Assembly (NCBI RefSeq): GCF_900102885.1
Contig: NZ_FNGE01000005.1
Location: 151,392 to 215,391, forward strand
Direction: 5' to 3'
Source: Paracoccus chinensis
Lineage (GTDB): Bacteria > Pseudomonadota > Alphaproteobacteria > Rhodobacterales > Rhodobacteraceae
Length of the DNA stretch: 64,000 bases
Positions 53,448 to 62,754 of this stretch are shown here, piece after piece; positions within the stretch are counted from its first letter, which is position 1, and each line of letters starts with the position of its first letter. Under the pieces are notes generated by a model, which was given only the letters and a program-made list of their open reading frames with translations, had not been told where the DNA came from and made no database searches. Both the position numbers and the translations under genes were made by a program.

Positions 53448-56255
53448 TCAATGCGCCTCGGCCCAGCTGCGGCCCGCGCCTGCATCCACGACCAGCGGCA
53501 CCGACAGGTGCACGGCGGGGATGTGGGCGTTTTCCATGATCTCGCGGGCGATGGCGATCAGGGGCTCGACGGCGGAGTCCTCGGCTTCGAAGACGAGTTC
53601 GTCGTGGACCTGCAGCAGCATCTTCGCGGGCAGGCCCTCGATGGCCTTGGGCATCCGGATCATGGCGCGGCGGATGATGTCGGCGGCCGTTCCCTGGATC
53701 GGCGCGTTGATCGCCGCGCGCCGCGCGCCCCCGGCGGCAGGGCCGGAGGAGGAAATGCCCGGCGTGTGGATGCGCCGCCCGAAGAGGGTGCGGACGAACC
53801 CCTGGGTCTTCGCCTCGCGCGTGGTGCGGTCCATGTAGGCGCGGATTTCCGGGAAGCGCTTGAAGTAGGTGTCGATGAATTCCTGCGCTTCGGCGCGCGG
53901 GATGCGCAGGTTGCGCGACAGGCCGAAGGAGGAGATGCCGTAGATCACGCCGAAGTTGATGGCCTTGGCCCGGCGGCGGATCATCGGGTCCATGCCTTCC
54001 ACCGGCACGCCGAACATCTGGCTGGCCGTCATCGCGTGGATGTCGATGCCTTCCGAGAAGGCCTGCTTCAGCGCCGGGATGTCGGCCATGTGGGCGAGGA
54101 TGCGCAACTCGATCTGGCTGTAGTCGAGGCTGACCAGCTTGCGCCCTTCCGGCGCGATGAAGGCCTCGCGGATGCGGCGGCCTTCCTCGGTCCGCACGGG
54201 GATGTTCTGCAGGTTCGGGTCGGTGGACGCGAGCCGCCCCGTCGCGGCCCCGGCGATGGAATAGCTGGTGTGGACACGACCCGTTTCCGGGTTCACGGAG
54301 GTCGGCAGCGCGTCGGTATAGGTCGACTTCAGCTTGGAGATCCCGCGCCAGTCGAGGATGCGGGCGGGCAGTTCGTGCCCCTCGGCCGCGAAATCCTCCA
54401 GCACGTCGGCACTGGTGGACAGGGCCCCCGACTTGCCCGCCTTGGTCCCGGCCAGCCCCATCTGGTTGAACAGGATATCCCCAAGCTGCTTGGTCGAGCC
54501 GAGGTTGAACTTGGTCCCGGCAAGCGTATGGGCCTCGTCCTCGAGCTGCGCCATCTTCTGGGCGAAGGCGCCGGACATGGCGCGCAGGTGGTCCGAGTCG
54601 ATCCGGACGCCCGCCATCTCCATCCCCGCCAGCACCTCGATCATCGGGCGCTCCAGCGTCTCGTAGACGGTCGTGACCTGGGCCGCGGGAAGCTGCGGTT
54701 TGAAATGCTGCCAAAGGCGCCAGGTGACCTCGGCGTCCTCGGCTGCATAGCGGGTGGCCTTGTCGATCGGCACCTGGGCAAAGGTGATCTGGTTCTTGCC
54801 AGACCCGATCAGTTCCTTGATGGGCTGGCAGCGGTGGCCGATGTAGGTCTGCGCCAACTCGTCCATGCCGTGGTTGTGCAGCGCGGCGTTCAGCGCGTAG
54901 CTGAGCAGCATGGTGTCATCGACCGGGCTCATCCGGATGCCGTAACGGGCGAGGATTTTCCAGTCGTACTTGGCATTGTGCAGGATCTTGAGGATCGCCG
55001 GGTCCTCCAGCACCGGCTTCAGCGCCGCCAGCGCCTCCTCCATCGGGATCTGGCCCTCGGACCTGGCGCCGCCGCCGAAGAGGTCCGCCGTGCCCTCGAC
55101 ATGGCCCAGCGGGATATAAGCGGCCATGCCCACCTCGGGGCAGAGCGAGACGCCGACCAGTTCGGCCTGCATCTCGTCGAGGCTGGTGGTCTCCGTGTCC
55201 ACAGCGACCATGCCCTTCTGCGCGATGGCGTCGAGCCATTGGCGGAGCGTGTCCATGTCGCGGATGGTGACGTAGTTCTCGCAGTTGAGCGGCGGGAACT
55301 GCGGCGCGGCGGGGGCGGAGGTCTCGGCAGGCGGCGGCGCGACGGGCTCGGGCGGGGCGGCCTTGAAGCGCTCGGCCACGCGGTTGGTCAGCGTGCGGAA
55401 CTCCATCTGGTTCAGGAAGTCCATCAGCACGGCCGGATTGGGGTCCTTCACCTCCAGCGTGGCCATCGCGAAGTCGATGGGCGTCTGGCAGTCGAGCTGC
55501 ACCAGCCGCTTGGAAATGCGGATCTGCTCGGCGTGGTCGATCAGGGTCTGGCGGCGCTTGGGCTGCTTGATTTCCTCGGCCCGGTCCAGCAGCGACTCGA
55601 GGTCGCCGTATTCGTTGATCAGCTGCGCGGCGGTCTTGATGCCGATGCCCGGCGCGCCCGGCACGTTGTCCACGGCATCGCCTGCCAGCGCCTGCACATC
55701 GGCCACGCGCTCGGGATAGACGCCGAACTTCTCGAAGACCTCGTCACGCGTGATGGACTTGCCCTTGATCGGGTCGAGCATGTCCACGCCGTCGCCCACA
55801 AGCTGCATCAGGTCCTTGTCGGAACTGATGATCGTGACCGTCCCGCCCAGTTCGCGCGCCTGGCAGGCCAGCGTGGCGATGATGTCGTCGGCCTCGTAGT
55901 CGCGGATCTCGAGACAGGCGAGGTTGAAGGCGCGGGTCGCTTCGCGCGTCAGCGGAAACTGCGGCTTCAGCTCTTCGGGCGGCGGCGGGCGGTTGGCCTT
56001 GTAGTTGTCATAGATCTCGTTGCGGAAGGTTTTCGAGGAATGATCGAAGATCACCGCCGCATGGGTCGGCGCGTCCGGCCCCCGCGCGTCGTTGATGTAT
56101 TTCCAGATCATGTTGCAGAAGCCGGCGACCGCGCCGACCGGCAGCCCGTCGGACTTGCGCGTCAGCGGCGGCAGCGCGTGATAGGCGCGGAAGATGAAGG
56201 CCGACCCGTCGATCAGATGCAGGTGGCTGCCCTTGCCGAAGCCTTCGTCGTTCAT
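53448..56255 (-). CDS. polA: DNA polymerase I
   Basis: The 935-residue polymerase has an N-terminal 5'-3' exonuclease (about 10-280; LIDGSAFIFRAYHA, ISSDKDLMQLV), a 3'-5' proofreading domain (about 330-520; VDTETTSLDE with the DxE pair, so proofreading is kept) and the polymerase domain (SLDYSQIELRILAHM, RRRAKAINFGVIYGIS, LQVHDELVFE). The frame is open upstream to 57023, but that part is the antisense of fumC; the ATG at 56255 gives the usual start. It repairs gaps and removes Okazaki primers. Confidence 0.97.
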   Translation of the reverse strand: MNDEGFGKGSHLHLIDGSAFIFRAYHALPPLTRKSDGLPVGAVAGFCNMIWKYINDARGPDAPTHAAVIFDHSSKTFRNEIYDNYKANRPPPPEELKPQFPLTREATRAFNLACLEIRDYEADDIIATLACQARELGGTVTIISSDKDLMQLVGDGVDMLDPIKGKSITRDEVFEKFGVYPERVADVQALAGDAVDNVPGAPGIGIKTAAQLINEYGDLESLLDRAEEIKQPKRRQTLIDHAEQIRISKRLVQLDCQTPIDFAMATLEVKDPNPAVLMDFLNQMEFRTLTNRVAERFKAAPPEPVAPPPAETSAPAAPQFPPLNCENYVTIRDMDTLRQWLDAIAQKGMVAVDTETTSLDEMQAELVGVSLCPEVGMAAYIPLGHVEGTADLFGGGARSEGQIPMEEALAALKPVLEDPAILKILHNAKYDWKILARYGIRMSPVDDTMLLSYALNAALHNHGMDELAQTYIGHRCQPIKELIGSGKNQITFAQVPIDKATRYAAEDAEVTWRLWQHFKPQLPAAQVTTVYETLERPMIEVLAGMEMAGVRIDSDHLRAMSGAFAQKMAQLEDEAHTLAGTKFNLGSTKQLGDILFNQMGLAGTKAGKSGALSTSADVLEDFAAEGHELPARILDWRGISKLKSTYTDALPTSVNPETGRVHTSYSIAGAATGRLASTDPNLQNIPVRTEEGRRIREAFIAPEGRKLVSLDYSQIELRILAHMADIPALKQAFSEGIDIHAMTASQMFGVPVEGMDPMIRRRAKAINFGVIYGISSFGLSRNLRIPRAEAQEFIDTYFKRFPEIRAYMDRTTREAKTQGFVRTLFGRRIHTPGISSSGPAAGGARRAAINAPIQGTAADIIRRAMIRMPKAIEGLPAKMLLQVHDELVFEAEDSAVEPLIAIAREIMENAHIPAVHLSVPLVVDAGAGRSWAEAH

Positions 56256-56445
56256 CGCTGTCCCCTTTTCCGCGAGTGCCGTTCTGCCACGCCCCGCGCG
56301 CCCGCGCAAACCGGCCCGGTTGCAGATGGGAAGCGTGAACGCCCGCGTCCAGATATAGGCTGGTATGCGACGGCATACCGATTGCGAAGCCGGGGGGATC
56401 GCCCTAGAACGCCGCCAACATTGGCCCAGGTCGCAGAGGATTGCC

Positions 56446-57840
56446 ATGACCGACACCCGCACCGAAACCGACAGCTTCGGCCCGCTGGACGTGCCCTCCG
56501 ACAAGTACTGGGGGGCGCAGACGCAGCGCTCGCTCGGCAACTTCAAGATCGGCTGGGAAAAGCAGCCTGTCGCCATTGTCCGTGCGCTGGGCGTGGTCAA
56601 GCAGGCGGCCGCGCAAGTGAACATGGCCACCGGCAACCTTGATCCCAAGATCGGCGAGGCGATGGTGCAGGCCGCCGGCGAGGTGATCGAGGGCAAGCTG
56701 GACGACCACTTCCCGCTGGTGGTCTGGCAGACCGGCTCGGGCACCCAGTCGAACATGAACGCGAACGAGGTCATCTCGAACCGCGCCATCGAGATCCTGG
56801 GCGGCGAGATGGGCTCGAAGAAGCCGGTCCATCCGAACGACCACGTCAACATGGGCCAGTCGTCGAACGACACCTTCCCGACCGCGATGCATGTCGCCAT
56901 CGGTATGGTCGCCCGCGACGTGCTGCTGCCGGGGCTGGAACACCTCGCCAAGGCGCTGGAAGCCAAGCGCGACGAGTTCAAGGACATCATCAAGATCGGC
57001 CGCACCCATACGCAGGATGCCACCCCCCTGACCCTGGGGCAGGAGTTCTCGGGCTATGCCCACCAGGTCCGCATGGGGATCGAGCGGGTGAAGCTCGCGC
57101 TGCCGCAGATCTACGAACTCGCGCAGGGCGGCACGGCGGTCGGCACCGGGCTGAACACCAAGAAGGGCTGGGACACGGCCATCGCCGCCGAGATCGCGAA
57201 GATCACCGGCCTGCCCTTCGTGACCGCCCCCAACAAGTTCGAGGCGCTGGCCGCGCATGACGCGATGGTCTTCTTCCACGGCGCGCTGAAGACGATCGCC
57301 GGGTCGCTGTTCAAGATCGCCAACGACCTGCGGCTTCTGGGCTCGGGCCCCCGCTCGGGCCTGGGCGAGCTGATCCTGCCGGAAAACGAGCCCGGGTCGT
57401 CCATCATGCCGGGCAAGGTGAACCCGACCCAGGCCGAGGCGCTGACCATGGTCTGCGCCCATGTCATGGGCAACGACGCCGCCGTGGGCTTCGCCGGGTC
57501 GCAGGGCCATTTCGAGCTGAACGTCTACAACCCGATGATGTCCTACAACGTGCTGCAGTCGATGCAGCTTCTGGGCGATGCGGCGGTCAGCTTCACCGAC
57601 AACATGGTCGTGGGCACGCAGGCCAATATCCCGCGCATCGAGAAGCTGATGAAGGAATCGCTGATGCTGGTGACGGCGCTCGCGCCCACCATCGGCTATG
57701 ACAACGCCACCAAGGTCGCCAAGACCGCCCACAAGAACGGCACCACCCTGCGCGAGGAAGCCGTGGGCCTTGGCTATGTCACCGCCGAGGAGTTCGACCG
57801 CATCGTGCGGCCCGAGCAGATGGTCGGTCCCGAGGACTGA
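56446..57840 (+). CDS. fumC: Class II fumarate hydratase
   Basis: The 464-residue enzyme turns fumarate into malate in the citric acid cycle and has no iron-sulfur cluster. Signatures include [26 protein letters not shown] and the family consensus [11 protein letters not shown]. The ATG at 56446 with CAGAGG is chosen. It is divergent from polA and has a strong terminator, after which come two small genes. Confidence 0.97.
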   Translation: MTDTRTETDSFGPLDVPSDKYWGAQTQRSLGNFKIGWEKQPVAIVRALGVVKQAAAQVNMATGNLDPKIGEAMVQAAGEVIEGKLDDHFPLVVWQTGSGTQSNMNANEVISNRAIEILGGEMGSKKPVHPNDHVNMGQSSNDTFPTAMHVAIGMVARDVLLPGLEHLAKALEAKRDEFKDIIKIGRTHTQDATPLTLGQEFSGYAHQVRMGIERVKLALPQIYELAQGGTAVGTGLNTKKGWDTAIAAEIAKITGLPFVTAPNKFEALAAHDAMVFFHGALKTIAGSLFKIANDLRLLGSGPRSGLGELILPENEPGSSIMPGKVNPTQAEALTMVCAHVMGNDAAVGFAGSQGHFELNVYNPMMSYNVLQSMQLLGDAAVSFTDNMVVGTQANIPRIEKLMKESLMLVTALAPTIGYDNATKVAKTAHKNGTTLREEAVGLGYVTAEEFDRIVRPEQMVGPED

Positions 57841-57849
57841 GACCGACCG

Positions 57850-57879
57850 AAAGGGGCGTGCCACGGCGCGCCCCTTTTT
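57850..57879 (+). terminator. Terminator of fumC
   Basis: A GC-rich stem (GGGGCGTGC with GCGCGCCCC, one G-U pair) is followed by TTTTT. It begins 13 bp after the fumC stop. It separates fumC from the two small genes downstream. Confidence 0.88.
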
Positions 57880-57908
57880 CCGCCCCGCCCCTCTGCTATG
57901 ATGGGCCC

Positions 57909-58088
57909 ATGGCGCAGATCACCAACCTTACCCGCTATCGCAAGGACAAGGCCCGCGCCGAAAAGCGCCGCCAGGGCGACGAGAACGCCGCCAGGCACGG
58001 CCGGACCAAGGCGCAAAAGGCCGCCGAGCAGGCCGATGCCGAGCGCGCCGCCCGGACGCTGGACCAGCACCGCCGCGATGACGATTGA
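57909..58088 (+). CDS. DUF4169 family small basic protein
   Basis: The 59-residue protein is charged and probably helical: MAQITNLTRYRKDKARAEKRR, then Ala/Lys-rich segments. I recognise it as DUF4169, small alphaproteobacterial proteins found near fumC with no known function. It overlaps the next gene by 11 bp, so the two are co-translated. Confidence 0.88.
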   Translation: MAQITNLTRYRKDKARAEKRRQGDENAARHGRTKAQKAAEQADAERAARTLDQHRRDDD

Positions 58089-58341
58089 CCTGCCGCCGCT
58101 GACGGCGCCCGCCAAGAGGTCGCTCTCCATCGACGGGCACGCGACCAGCGTCAGCCTGGAAGACGCCTTCTGGCGCGCCGCCGCCGAGGCCGCCGCCGCG
58201 CGGGGGATGACGCGGGCGCAGCTGATCGCCGCAATCGACCACGCCCGCCCCGCCGAGGTGGGCCTTGCCACCGCGATCCGCCTGTTCCTGCTGGCCGAGG
58301 CGCAGCGGCCCCGCCTTGATCGGCCTGCGGAAGCTGACTAG
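58078..58341 (+). CDS. Ribbon-helix-helix domain protein
   Basis: The 87-residue protein has a short beta strand (KRSLSIDGHATSVSL) followed by two helices (EDAFWRAAAEAAAARG and MTRAQLIAAIDHARPAEVG), the layout of the ribbon-helix-helix (RHH_4-type) fold. It may bind DNA as a dimer. It is coupled to the DUF4169 gene upstream. The target is unknown. Confidence 0.83.
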   Translation: MTIDLPPLTAPAKRSLSIDGHATSVSLEDAFWRAAAEAAAARGMTRAQLIAAIDHARPAEVGLATAIRLFLLAEAQRPRLDRPAEAD

Positions 58342-58371
58342 AACCCGCCCACAGCGAAATGAGAGGATCTC

Positions 58372-59118
58372 ATGGCAGGCCATTCCAAATGGGCCAATAT
58401 CCAGCACCGCAAGGGCAAGCAGGACAAGCTGCGGTCCAAGCTGTTCAGCAAGCTGGCCAAGGAAATCACCGTCGCCGCCAAGATGGGCGACCCCGACCCC
58501 GACAAGAACCCCCGCCTGCGGCTTGCCGTGAAGGAAGCCAAGTCGAGTTCCGTCCCCAAGGACGTGATCGACCGCGCCATCAAGAAGTCGCAGGGCGGCG
58601 ACGCCGAGAACTACGAGGAAATCCGCTACGAGGGCTATGGCCCGAACGGCATCGCCATCATCGTCGAGGCGATGACGGACAACCGCAACCGCACCGCCTC
58701 GAACGTGCGGTCCTATTTCACCAAGCACGGCGGCGACCTGGGCCAGACCGGCTCGGTCAGCTTCATGTTCGACCGGGTGGGCGAGATCATGTATCCCGCC
58801 TCCGCCGGTGACGCCGACACGGTGATGATGGCGGCGCTGGAAGCGGGCGCCTCGGACGTCGAAAGCGACGACGAGGGCCATTGGATCTACACGTCGGACA
58901 CCGACCTGGCCGAGGTCTCGGCTGCGCTGGAAGCGACGCTGGGCGAATCCGAATCCGCCAAGCTGATCTGGAAGCCGCAGGCGCCGACCGAGGTGACCGA
59001 CCTCGACCACGCCACGAAGCTGATGAAGCTGATCGACACGCTGGAAGAGGATGACGACGTCCAGAACGTCACGGCCAACTTCGACCTGACCGAGGAGGTC
59101 GCGGCGCAGCTCGGCTGA
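58372..59118 (+). CDS. YebC/TACO1 family translation or transcription regulator
   Basis: The 248-residue protein has the three-domain YebC fold. [21 protein letters not shown] and [20 protein letters not shown] are diagnostic. YebC proteins have been described both as DNA-binding regulators and, more recently, as translation factors that help ribosomes on difficult stretches such as polyproline. It has a GAGAGGA ribosome binding site and its own terminator. In many genomes it sits with ruvC; here it does not. Confidence 0.95.
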   Translation: MAGHSKWANIQHRKGKQDKLRSKLFSKLAKEITVAAKMGDPDPDKNPRLRLAVKEAKSSSVPKDVIDRAIKKSQGGDAENYEEIRYEGYGPNGIAIIVEAMTDNRNRTASNVRSYFTKHGGDLGQTGSVSFMFDRVGEIMYPASAGDADTVMMAALEAGASDVESDDEGHWIYTSDTDLAEVSAALEATLGESESAKLIWKPQAPTEVTDLDHATKLMKLIDTLEEDDDVQNVTANFDLTEEVAAQLG

Positions 59119-59141
59119 GCCTCGGCACGGGAATCCCCAAG

Positions 59142-59167
59142 GGCGGCGCAGGGTGCGCCGCCTTTTT
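59142..59167 (+). terminator. Terminator of the YebC-family gene
   Basis: GGCGGCGCA (59142-59150) pairs perfectly with TGCGCCGCC (59154-59162) and is followed by TTTTT. It begins 23 bp after the stop codon. Confidence 0.92.
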
Positions 59168-59186
59168 CATGCGAAGGCAATCGGCG

Positions 59187-59804
59187 ATGTTTCAGGGCGC
59201 AGAAGCTGCATCCTTCCTTTCGGGCCTCGGGATCGGGCTGTCGCTGATCGTCGCCATCGGTGCGCAGAACGCCTTTGTGCTGAAGCAGGGCCTGCTGCGG
59301 CAGCATGTCTTTGCCGTCTGCCTGTTCTGCGCGGCCTCTGATGCCGCGCTGATCGCGGCAGGGGTTGCCGGCGCGGGCGCCATCGCCCGCAACGCGCCCT
59401 GGTTTCTGTCCGCGATGCGCTGGGGCGGCGCGGCCTTCCTGATCTGGTACGGCTTCCGCTCGGCCCGCGCCGCTTGGCGCGGGGGCGAGGCGCTGCGCGC
59501 GGAAGGCGCGGTCGCGCCGACTCTGGCGGCGACTCTGGGCACAATCGCGGCGCTGACATGGCTGAACCCGCATGTCTGGCTGGACACGGTCGTGCTGCTC
59601 GGCTCGGTTTCGGCCCTGCAACCCGACCGGCTGGCCTTCGCGCTTGGCGCGATGTCGGGGTCCTTCCTGTTCTTCTTCTCGCTGGGCTATGGCGCGCGGC
59701 TGCTGGCGCCGCTCTTCGTGCGCCCTCTCGCCTGGCGCATCCTGGATGCAGGCGTGGCGCTGGTCATGTGGACCATCGCGGCGACGCTGATCGTGGGGGG
59801 CTGA
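59187..59804 (+). CDS. LysE/ArgO-type amino acid exporter
   Basis: The 205-residue membrane protein has about six helices and the LysE-family motifs GLSLIVAIGAQNAFVLKQG and TWLNPHVWLDTVVLLG. The strong ArgO/LysE likeness suggests export of arginine or lysine. The ATG at 59187 is chosen; the ATG at 59169 lies in the tail of the preceding terminator. It is convergent with choV. Confidence 0.92.
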   Translation: MFQGAEAASFLSGLGIGLSLIVAIGAQNAFVLKQGLLRQHVFAVCLFCAASDAALIAAGVAGAGAIARNAPWFLSAMRWGGAAFLIWYGFRSARAAWRGGEALRAEGAVAPTLAATLGTIAALTWLNPHVWLDTVVLLGSVSALQPDRLAFALGAMSGSFLFFFSLGYGARLLAPLFVRPLAWRILDAGVALVMWTIAATLIVGG

Positions 59805-59828
59805 GAGGCGCCTGCTCCCGCGCGGCCC

Positions 59829-60857
59829 TCAGCCCGAGCCGTTCCGCGGATTGGCCAGCCGGTGCAGCACGCCCGCGCGTGTCACCCTGCCCCCGCCCAT
59901 GACCGGCAACGCCTCGGCCCCTGCCAGCGCCGCCATCACCTCGCGCGCCGACAGGTCGGGGGGCAGCGGCGCGCCTGTCGCCTCGCCGAGTTCCGACAAG
60001 TCGGCGGCGGTCAGGACCGCCAGTGGGTCCATGTGGGCCACGAACTCGGCCACATAGGGGCTGGCGGGGTGGCGCACGATCTCTCGCGCCGTGCCGGTCT
60101 GGACGATGCGCCCGCCCTCCATCAGCGAGATGCGGTTGCCCAGCTTGAAGGCTTCGTCGAGGTCGTGGCTGACGAAGATGATCGTGCGGCGCGTCCGGGC
60201 CTGCATGTCCAGCAGGTCGTCCTGCAGCCGGGTGCGGATCAGCGGGTCGAGCGCCGAGAAGGGCTCGTCCATGAGCAGGATCGGCGCATGGGTCGCGAAG
60301 GCGCGGGCGAGGCCCACGCGCTGCTGCATCCCCCCTGACAGGTCGCCCACGCGGCGGTCGGCCCATTCCGACAGGCCCACGGTTTCCAGCTCCTCGTCCA
60401 CCCGCGCGCGGCGCTGGGCGCGGGACTGGCCGGCGAGTTCGAGGCCAAGGCCCACATTCTCGCGCACGGTGCGCCAGGGCAGCAGGCCGAACTGCTGGAA
60501 CACCATCGAGACATGGCACAGCCGGATCGTCTGCAGGGTGTCCTTGCTGGCGCGCGTGACGCTGGTCATGCCCTGCCCCATGCGGATGCGGACATCGCCC
60601 CGCACCACAGGCGCAAGACCGTTCACCGCCCGCAGCAGCGTGGACTTGCCCGATCCCGACAGGCCCATCAGCACCAGGATCTCGCCTTCGGCCACGCTCA
60701 GCGAACAGTCGTGGACGCCCAGAACCTGGCCCGTGGCCTCGCGGATGGCGCCGCGGTCCAGCCCCTCGTCGGCCAGGGGCAGCGCACGTTCGGGCTTGTC
60801 GCCGAAGACGATGGACACGCGGTCGAACTCGACCGCCATGCGGGGGGGCTGGCTCAT
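59829..60857 (-). CDS. choV: Choline/betaine ABC transporter ATP-binding protein
   Basis: The 342-residue ATPase has Walker A GLSGSGKST, signature LSGGMQQR, Walker B ILLMDEPFSALDP, and a C-terminal region (about 270-342) that looks like a partial CBS-type domain, as in ProV/OpuAA. Its ATG overlaps the permease stop by 4 bp. With choW and choX, and betI across the divergent gap, it most likely takes up choline as an osmoprotectant precursor. Confidence 0.93.
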   Translation of the reverse strand: MSQPPRMAVEFDRVSIVFGDKPERALPLADEGLDRGAIREATGQVLGVHDCSLSVAEGEILVLMGLSGSGKSTLLRAVNGLAPVVRGDVRIRMGQGMTSVTRASKDTLQTIRLCHVSMVFQQFGLLPWRTVRENVGLGLELAGQSRAQRRARVDEELETVGLSEWADRRVGDLSGGMQQRVGLARAFATHAPILLMDEPFSALDPLIRTRLQDDLLDMQARTRRTIIFVSHDLDEAFKLGNRISLMEGGRIVQTGTAREIVRHPASPYVAEFVAHMDPLAVLTAADLSELGEATGAPLPPDLSAREVMAALAGAEALPVMGGGRVTRAGVLHRLANPRNGSG

Positions 60858-61711
60858 TTCTCCTTCTCCCGCCGGGGAGCGGCGAGCACCCGGTCGAGGA
60901 TGATGGCGACGACCACGATCACGAAGCCTGATTCGAAGCCCAGCGCCGTGTTCACGCTGTTCAATGCGCGCACGACCGGAACGCCAAGGCCCGCTGCGCC
61001 GACCAGGGCCGCGATCACCACCATCGACAGCGACAGCATGATCGTCTGGTTCAGCCCCGCCATGATCTGCGGCAGCGCGCTGGGCAGTTCGACCTTCCAC
61101 AGAAGCTGGCGCGGGGTGGCGCCGAAGGCGCGGGCGGCCTCGACCAGCGCCTTGGGGGTCGAGGCGATCCCCAGCCGCGTCAGCCGGATCGGCGCGGGCA
61201 GCACGAAGATCACCGTGGCGATCAGGCCGGGGACCGTGCCGATGCCGAAGAACACGATGGCCGGAATCAGGTAGACGAAGGTCGGCAGCGTCTGCATCAG
61301 GTCCAGCAGCGGCTGGACATAGCGGTAAAGCCGCGGCCGGTGCGCCAGCGCGATGCCGATGGGCACGCCCAGCACCATGCAGACGACCCCCGCCGCCAGC
61401 ACCAGCGTCAGCGACTGCATGGTGGCGTCCCAGTAGCCCTGGTTCAGGATGAACAGGAAGCCGACCGCGACCCACAGGCAGACTCGCCAGCTGCGCCGCA
61501 GGACCCAGGCCAGCGCCACGGCCAGCGCCGTGAAGACCAGGGGATGGGGCAGTTCCAGCACGGTCTCGATCGCCGCGATCAGGCGGTCGAGCACCACTGC
61601 CACGGCGTCGAACAGCGGCGCCGCGTTCACCTTGAGCCAGTCGAAGACCCGTCGTGCAGTCTGGCCGACCGGCAGCTTGGTGTCGGTCAGCAGGTCGGTC
61701 AGCCAGTCCAT
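60854..61711 (-). CDS. choW: Choline/betaine ABC transporter permease
   Basis: The 285-residue permease has about six to seven membrane helices and the typical EAA-like loop VEAARAFGATPRQLLWKVELPSA. The segment QPLLDLMQTLPTFVYLIPAI is of the ProW/OpuAB type. It starts 1 bp after the binding protein gene's stop codon and overlaps choV by 4 bp, so all three are one transcript. Confidence 0.94.
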   Translation of the reverse strand: MDWLTDLLTDTKLPVGQTARRVFDWLKVNAAPLFDAVAVVLDRLIAAIETVLELPHPLVFTALAVALAWVLRRSWRVCLWVAVGFLFILNQGYWDATMQSLTLVLAAGVVCMVLGVPIGIALAHRPRLYRYVQPLLDLMQTLPTFVYLIPAIVFFGIGTVPGLIATVIFVLPAPIRLTRLGIASTPKALVEAARAFGATPRQLLWKVELPSALPQIMAGLNQTIMLSLSMVVIAALVGAAGLGVPVVRALNSVNTALGFESGFVIVVVAIILDRVLAAPRREKEK

Positions 61712-61712
61712 T

Positions 61713-62654
61713 TCAGTCGTCCAGCGCCTCGTTCAATGCCGCCTGCGCGTCGCCGCCGTCGAGGGTGGTGACACCTTCCAGCCACGGGGTCGCGGCCTCG
61801 AGGTTCGCCACCAGCCAATCCTTCGCGGCGGGGCCGGGTTCCTTCCCCTCGTCCAGGATGGCGGACATGATCTGGTTTTCCATGTCCAGCGTGAAGGCGA
61901 GGTTCTGCAGGAAGCGCCCCACGTTCGGGCATTCGGCGACATAGCCCGCGCGCGTGTTGGTGCGCACCTCGGCGCCGCCCAGGTCGGGGCCGAAGACATC
62001 GTCGCCGCCCGGCAGGTAGGTCATCTGGAAGCGCGCGTTCATGGGATGGGGCTCCCAGCCCAGGAAGACGATGGGCTCTCCCTCGGCATCGGCGCGGGCG
62101 ACCTGCGCCAGCATCCCCTGCTCGCTCGATTCCACGACCTCGAAGGTGCCGAGGCCGAACTTGTCCTGCGCCACCATGTCCAGCAGCAGGCGGTTGCCGT
62201 CGTTCCCCGGCTCGATCCCATAGATCTTGCCGTCCAGCGCGTCGCGATGGGTCGCGATCGAGGCGAAGTCGGTGATCCCCGCCTCGGCGCCCGCCTTGTT
62301 GGTGGCCAGCGTGTATTTCGCGCCCGTCAGGTTGGTGCGGACGGTGTCCACGGTCCCCGCCTCGGCATAGGGCCGCAGGTCGGCGGCCATGGACGGGTGC
62401 CAGTAGCCCAGAAACACGTCCACATCGTCGGTGGACAGCGCCGAATAGGTCACGGGAAGCGACAGAACCTTGACCTCGGTCTCGTAGCCCAAGGCTTCAA
62501 GGACCGTCGTCGCAAGGCCGGTCGTCGCCGAGATGTCGGTCCAGCCCACGTCGGAAAAGCGCACCGTGCGACAGCCGTCCGGCTCAGCCGCCGCGGCGGT
62601 GAGGGCGGGCAGCGCGGCGGCAACCGCCACCAGAAGCGTCGTGCGGATCGTCAT
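61713..62654 (-). CDS. choX: Choline/betaine periplasmic binding protein
   Basis: The 313-residue protein has a signal peptide (about 1-22) and an OpuAC-type ligand-binding fold. VRFSDVGWTDISATTGLA, VFLGYWHPSM and FLGWEPHPMNARF place aromatic residues (Trp, Tyr) as needed for a quaternary-amine cage. It resembles ChoX, which prefers choline. An AAGGAG site precedes the ATG. The BetI-type operator is 31 bp upstream of its start. Confidence 0.93.
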   Translation of the reverse strand: MTIRTTLLVAVAAALPALTAAAAEPDGCRTVRFSDVGWTDISATTGLATTVLEALGYETEVKVLSLPVTYSALSTDDVDVFLGYWHPSMAADLRPYAEAGTVDTVRTNLTGAKYTLATNKAGAEAGITDFASIATHRDALDGKIYGIEPGNDGNRLLLDMVAQDKFGLGTFEVVESSEQGMLAQVARADAEGEPIVFLGWEPHPMNARFQMTYLPGGDDVFGPDLGGAEVRTNTRAGYVAECPNVGRFLQNLAFTLDMENQIMSAILDEGKEPGPAAKDWLVANLEAATPWLEGVTTLDGGDAQAALNEALDD

Positions 62655-62685
62655 GGGCGTCTCCTTGCTTTGGGGCCGGCTTTCC

Positions 62686-62705
62686 TTGATTGACGAGTCA
62701 ATCAA
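62686..62705. promoter_or_regulatory. Perfect 20-bp palindrome, probable BetI operator
   Basis: TTGATTGACGAGTCAATCAA is a perfect inverted repeat (nine bases each side of GA) in the gap between choX and betI. The arms resemble known BetI operators. It is placed to control both genes, so choline would relieve repression of uptake and of betI. Confidence 0.85.
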
Positions 62706-62754
62706 CCGGCATTATTGGTGCGGCTACTTGGGTGATTCTGCCGAGGGGTCAGTT

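Noticed and set aside
53451..56642. Open frame of 1063 codons on the plus strand opposite polA
   Set aside because: It is exactly antisense to a full-length polA, has no ribosome binding site or known domain, and its His/Gly/Arg/Val-rich composition is what GC-rich codon bias produces in this frame.
56256..57023. Upstream extension of the polA frame to 57023
   Set aside because: The extra 256 codons are antisense to fumC and add no known domain; the polA family N-terminus begins at the ATG at 56255.
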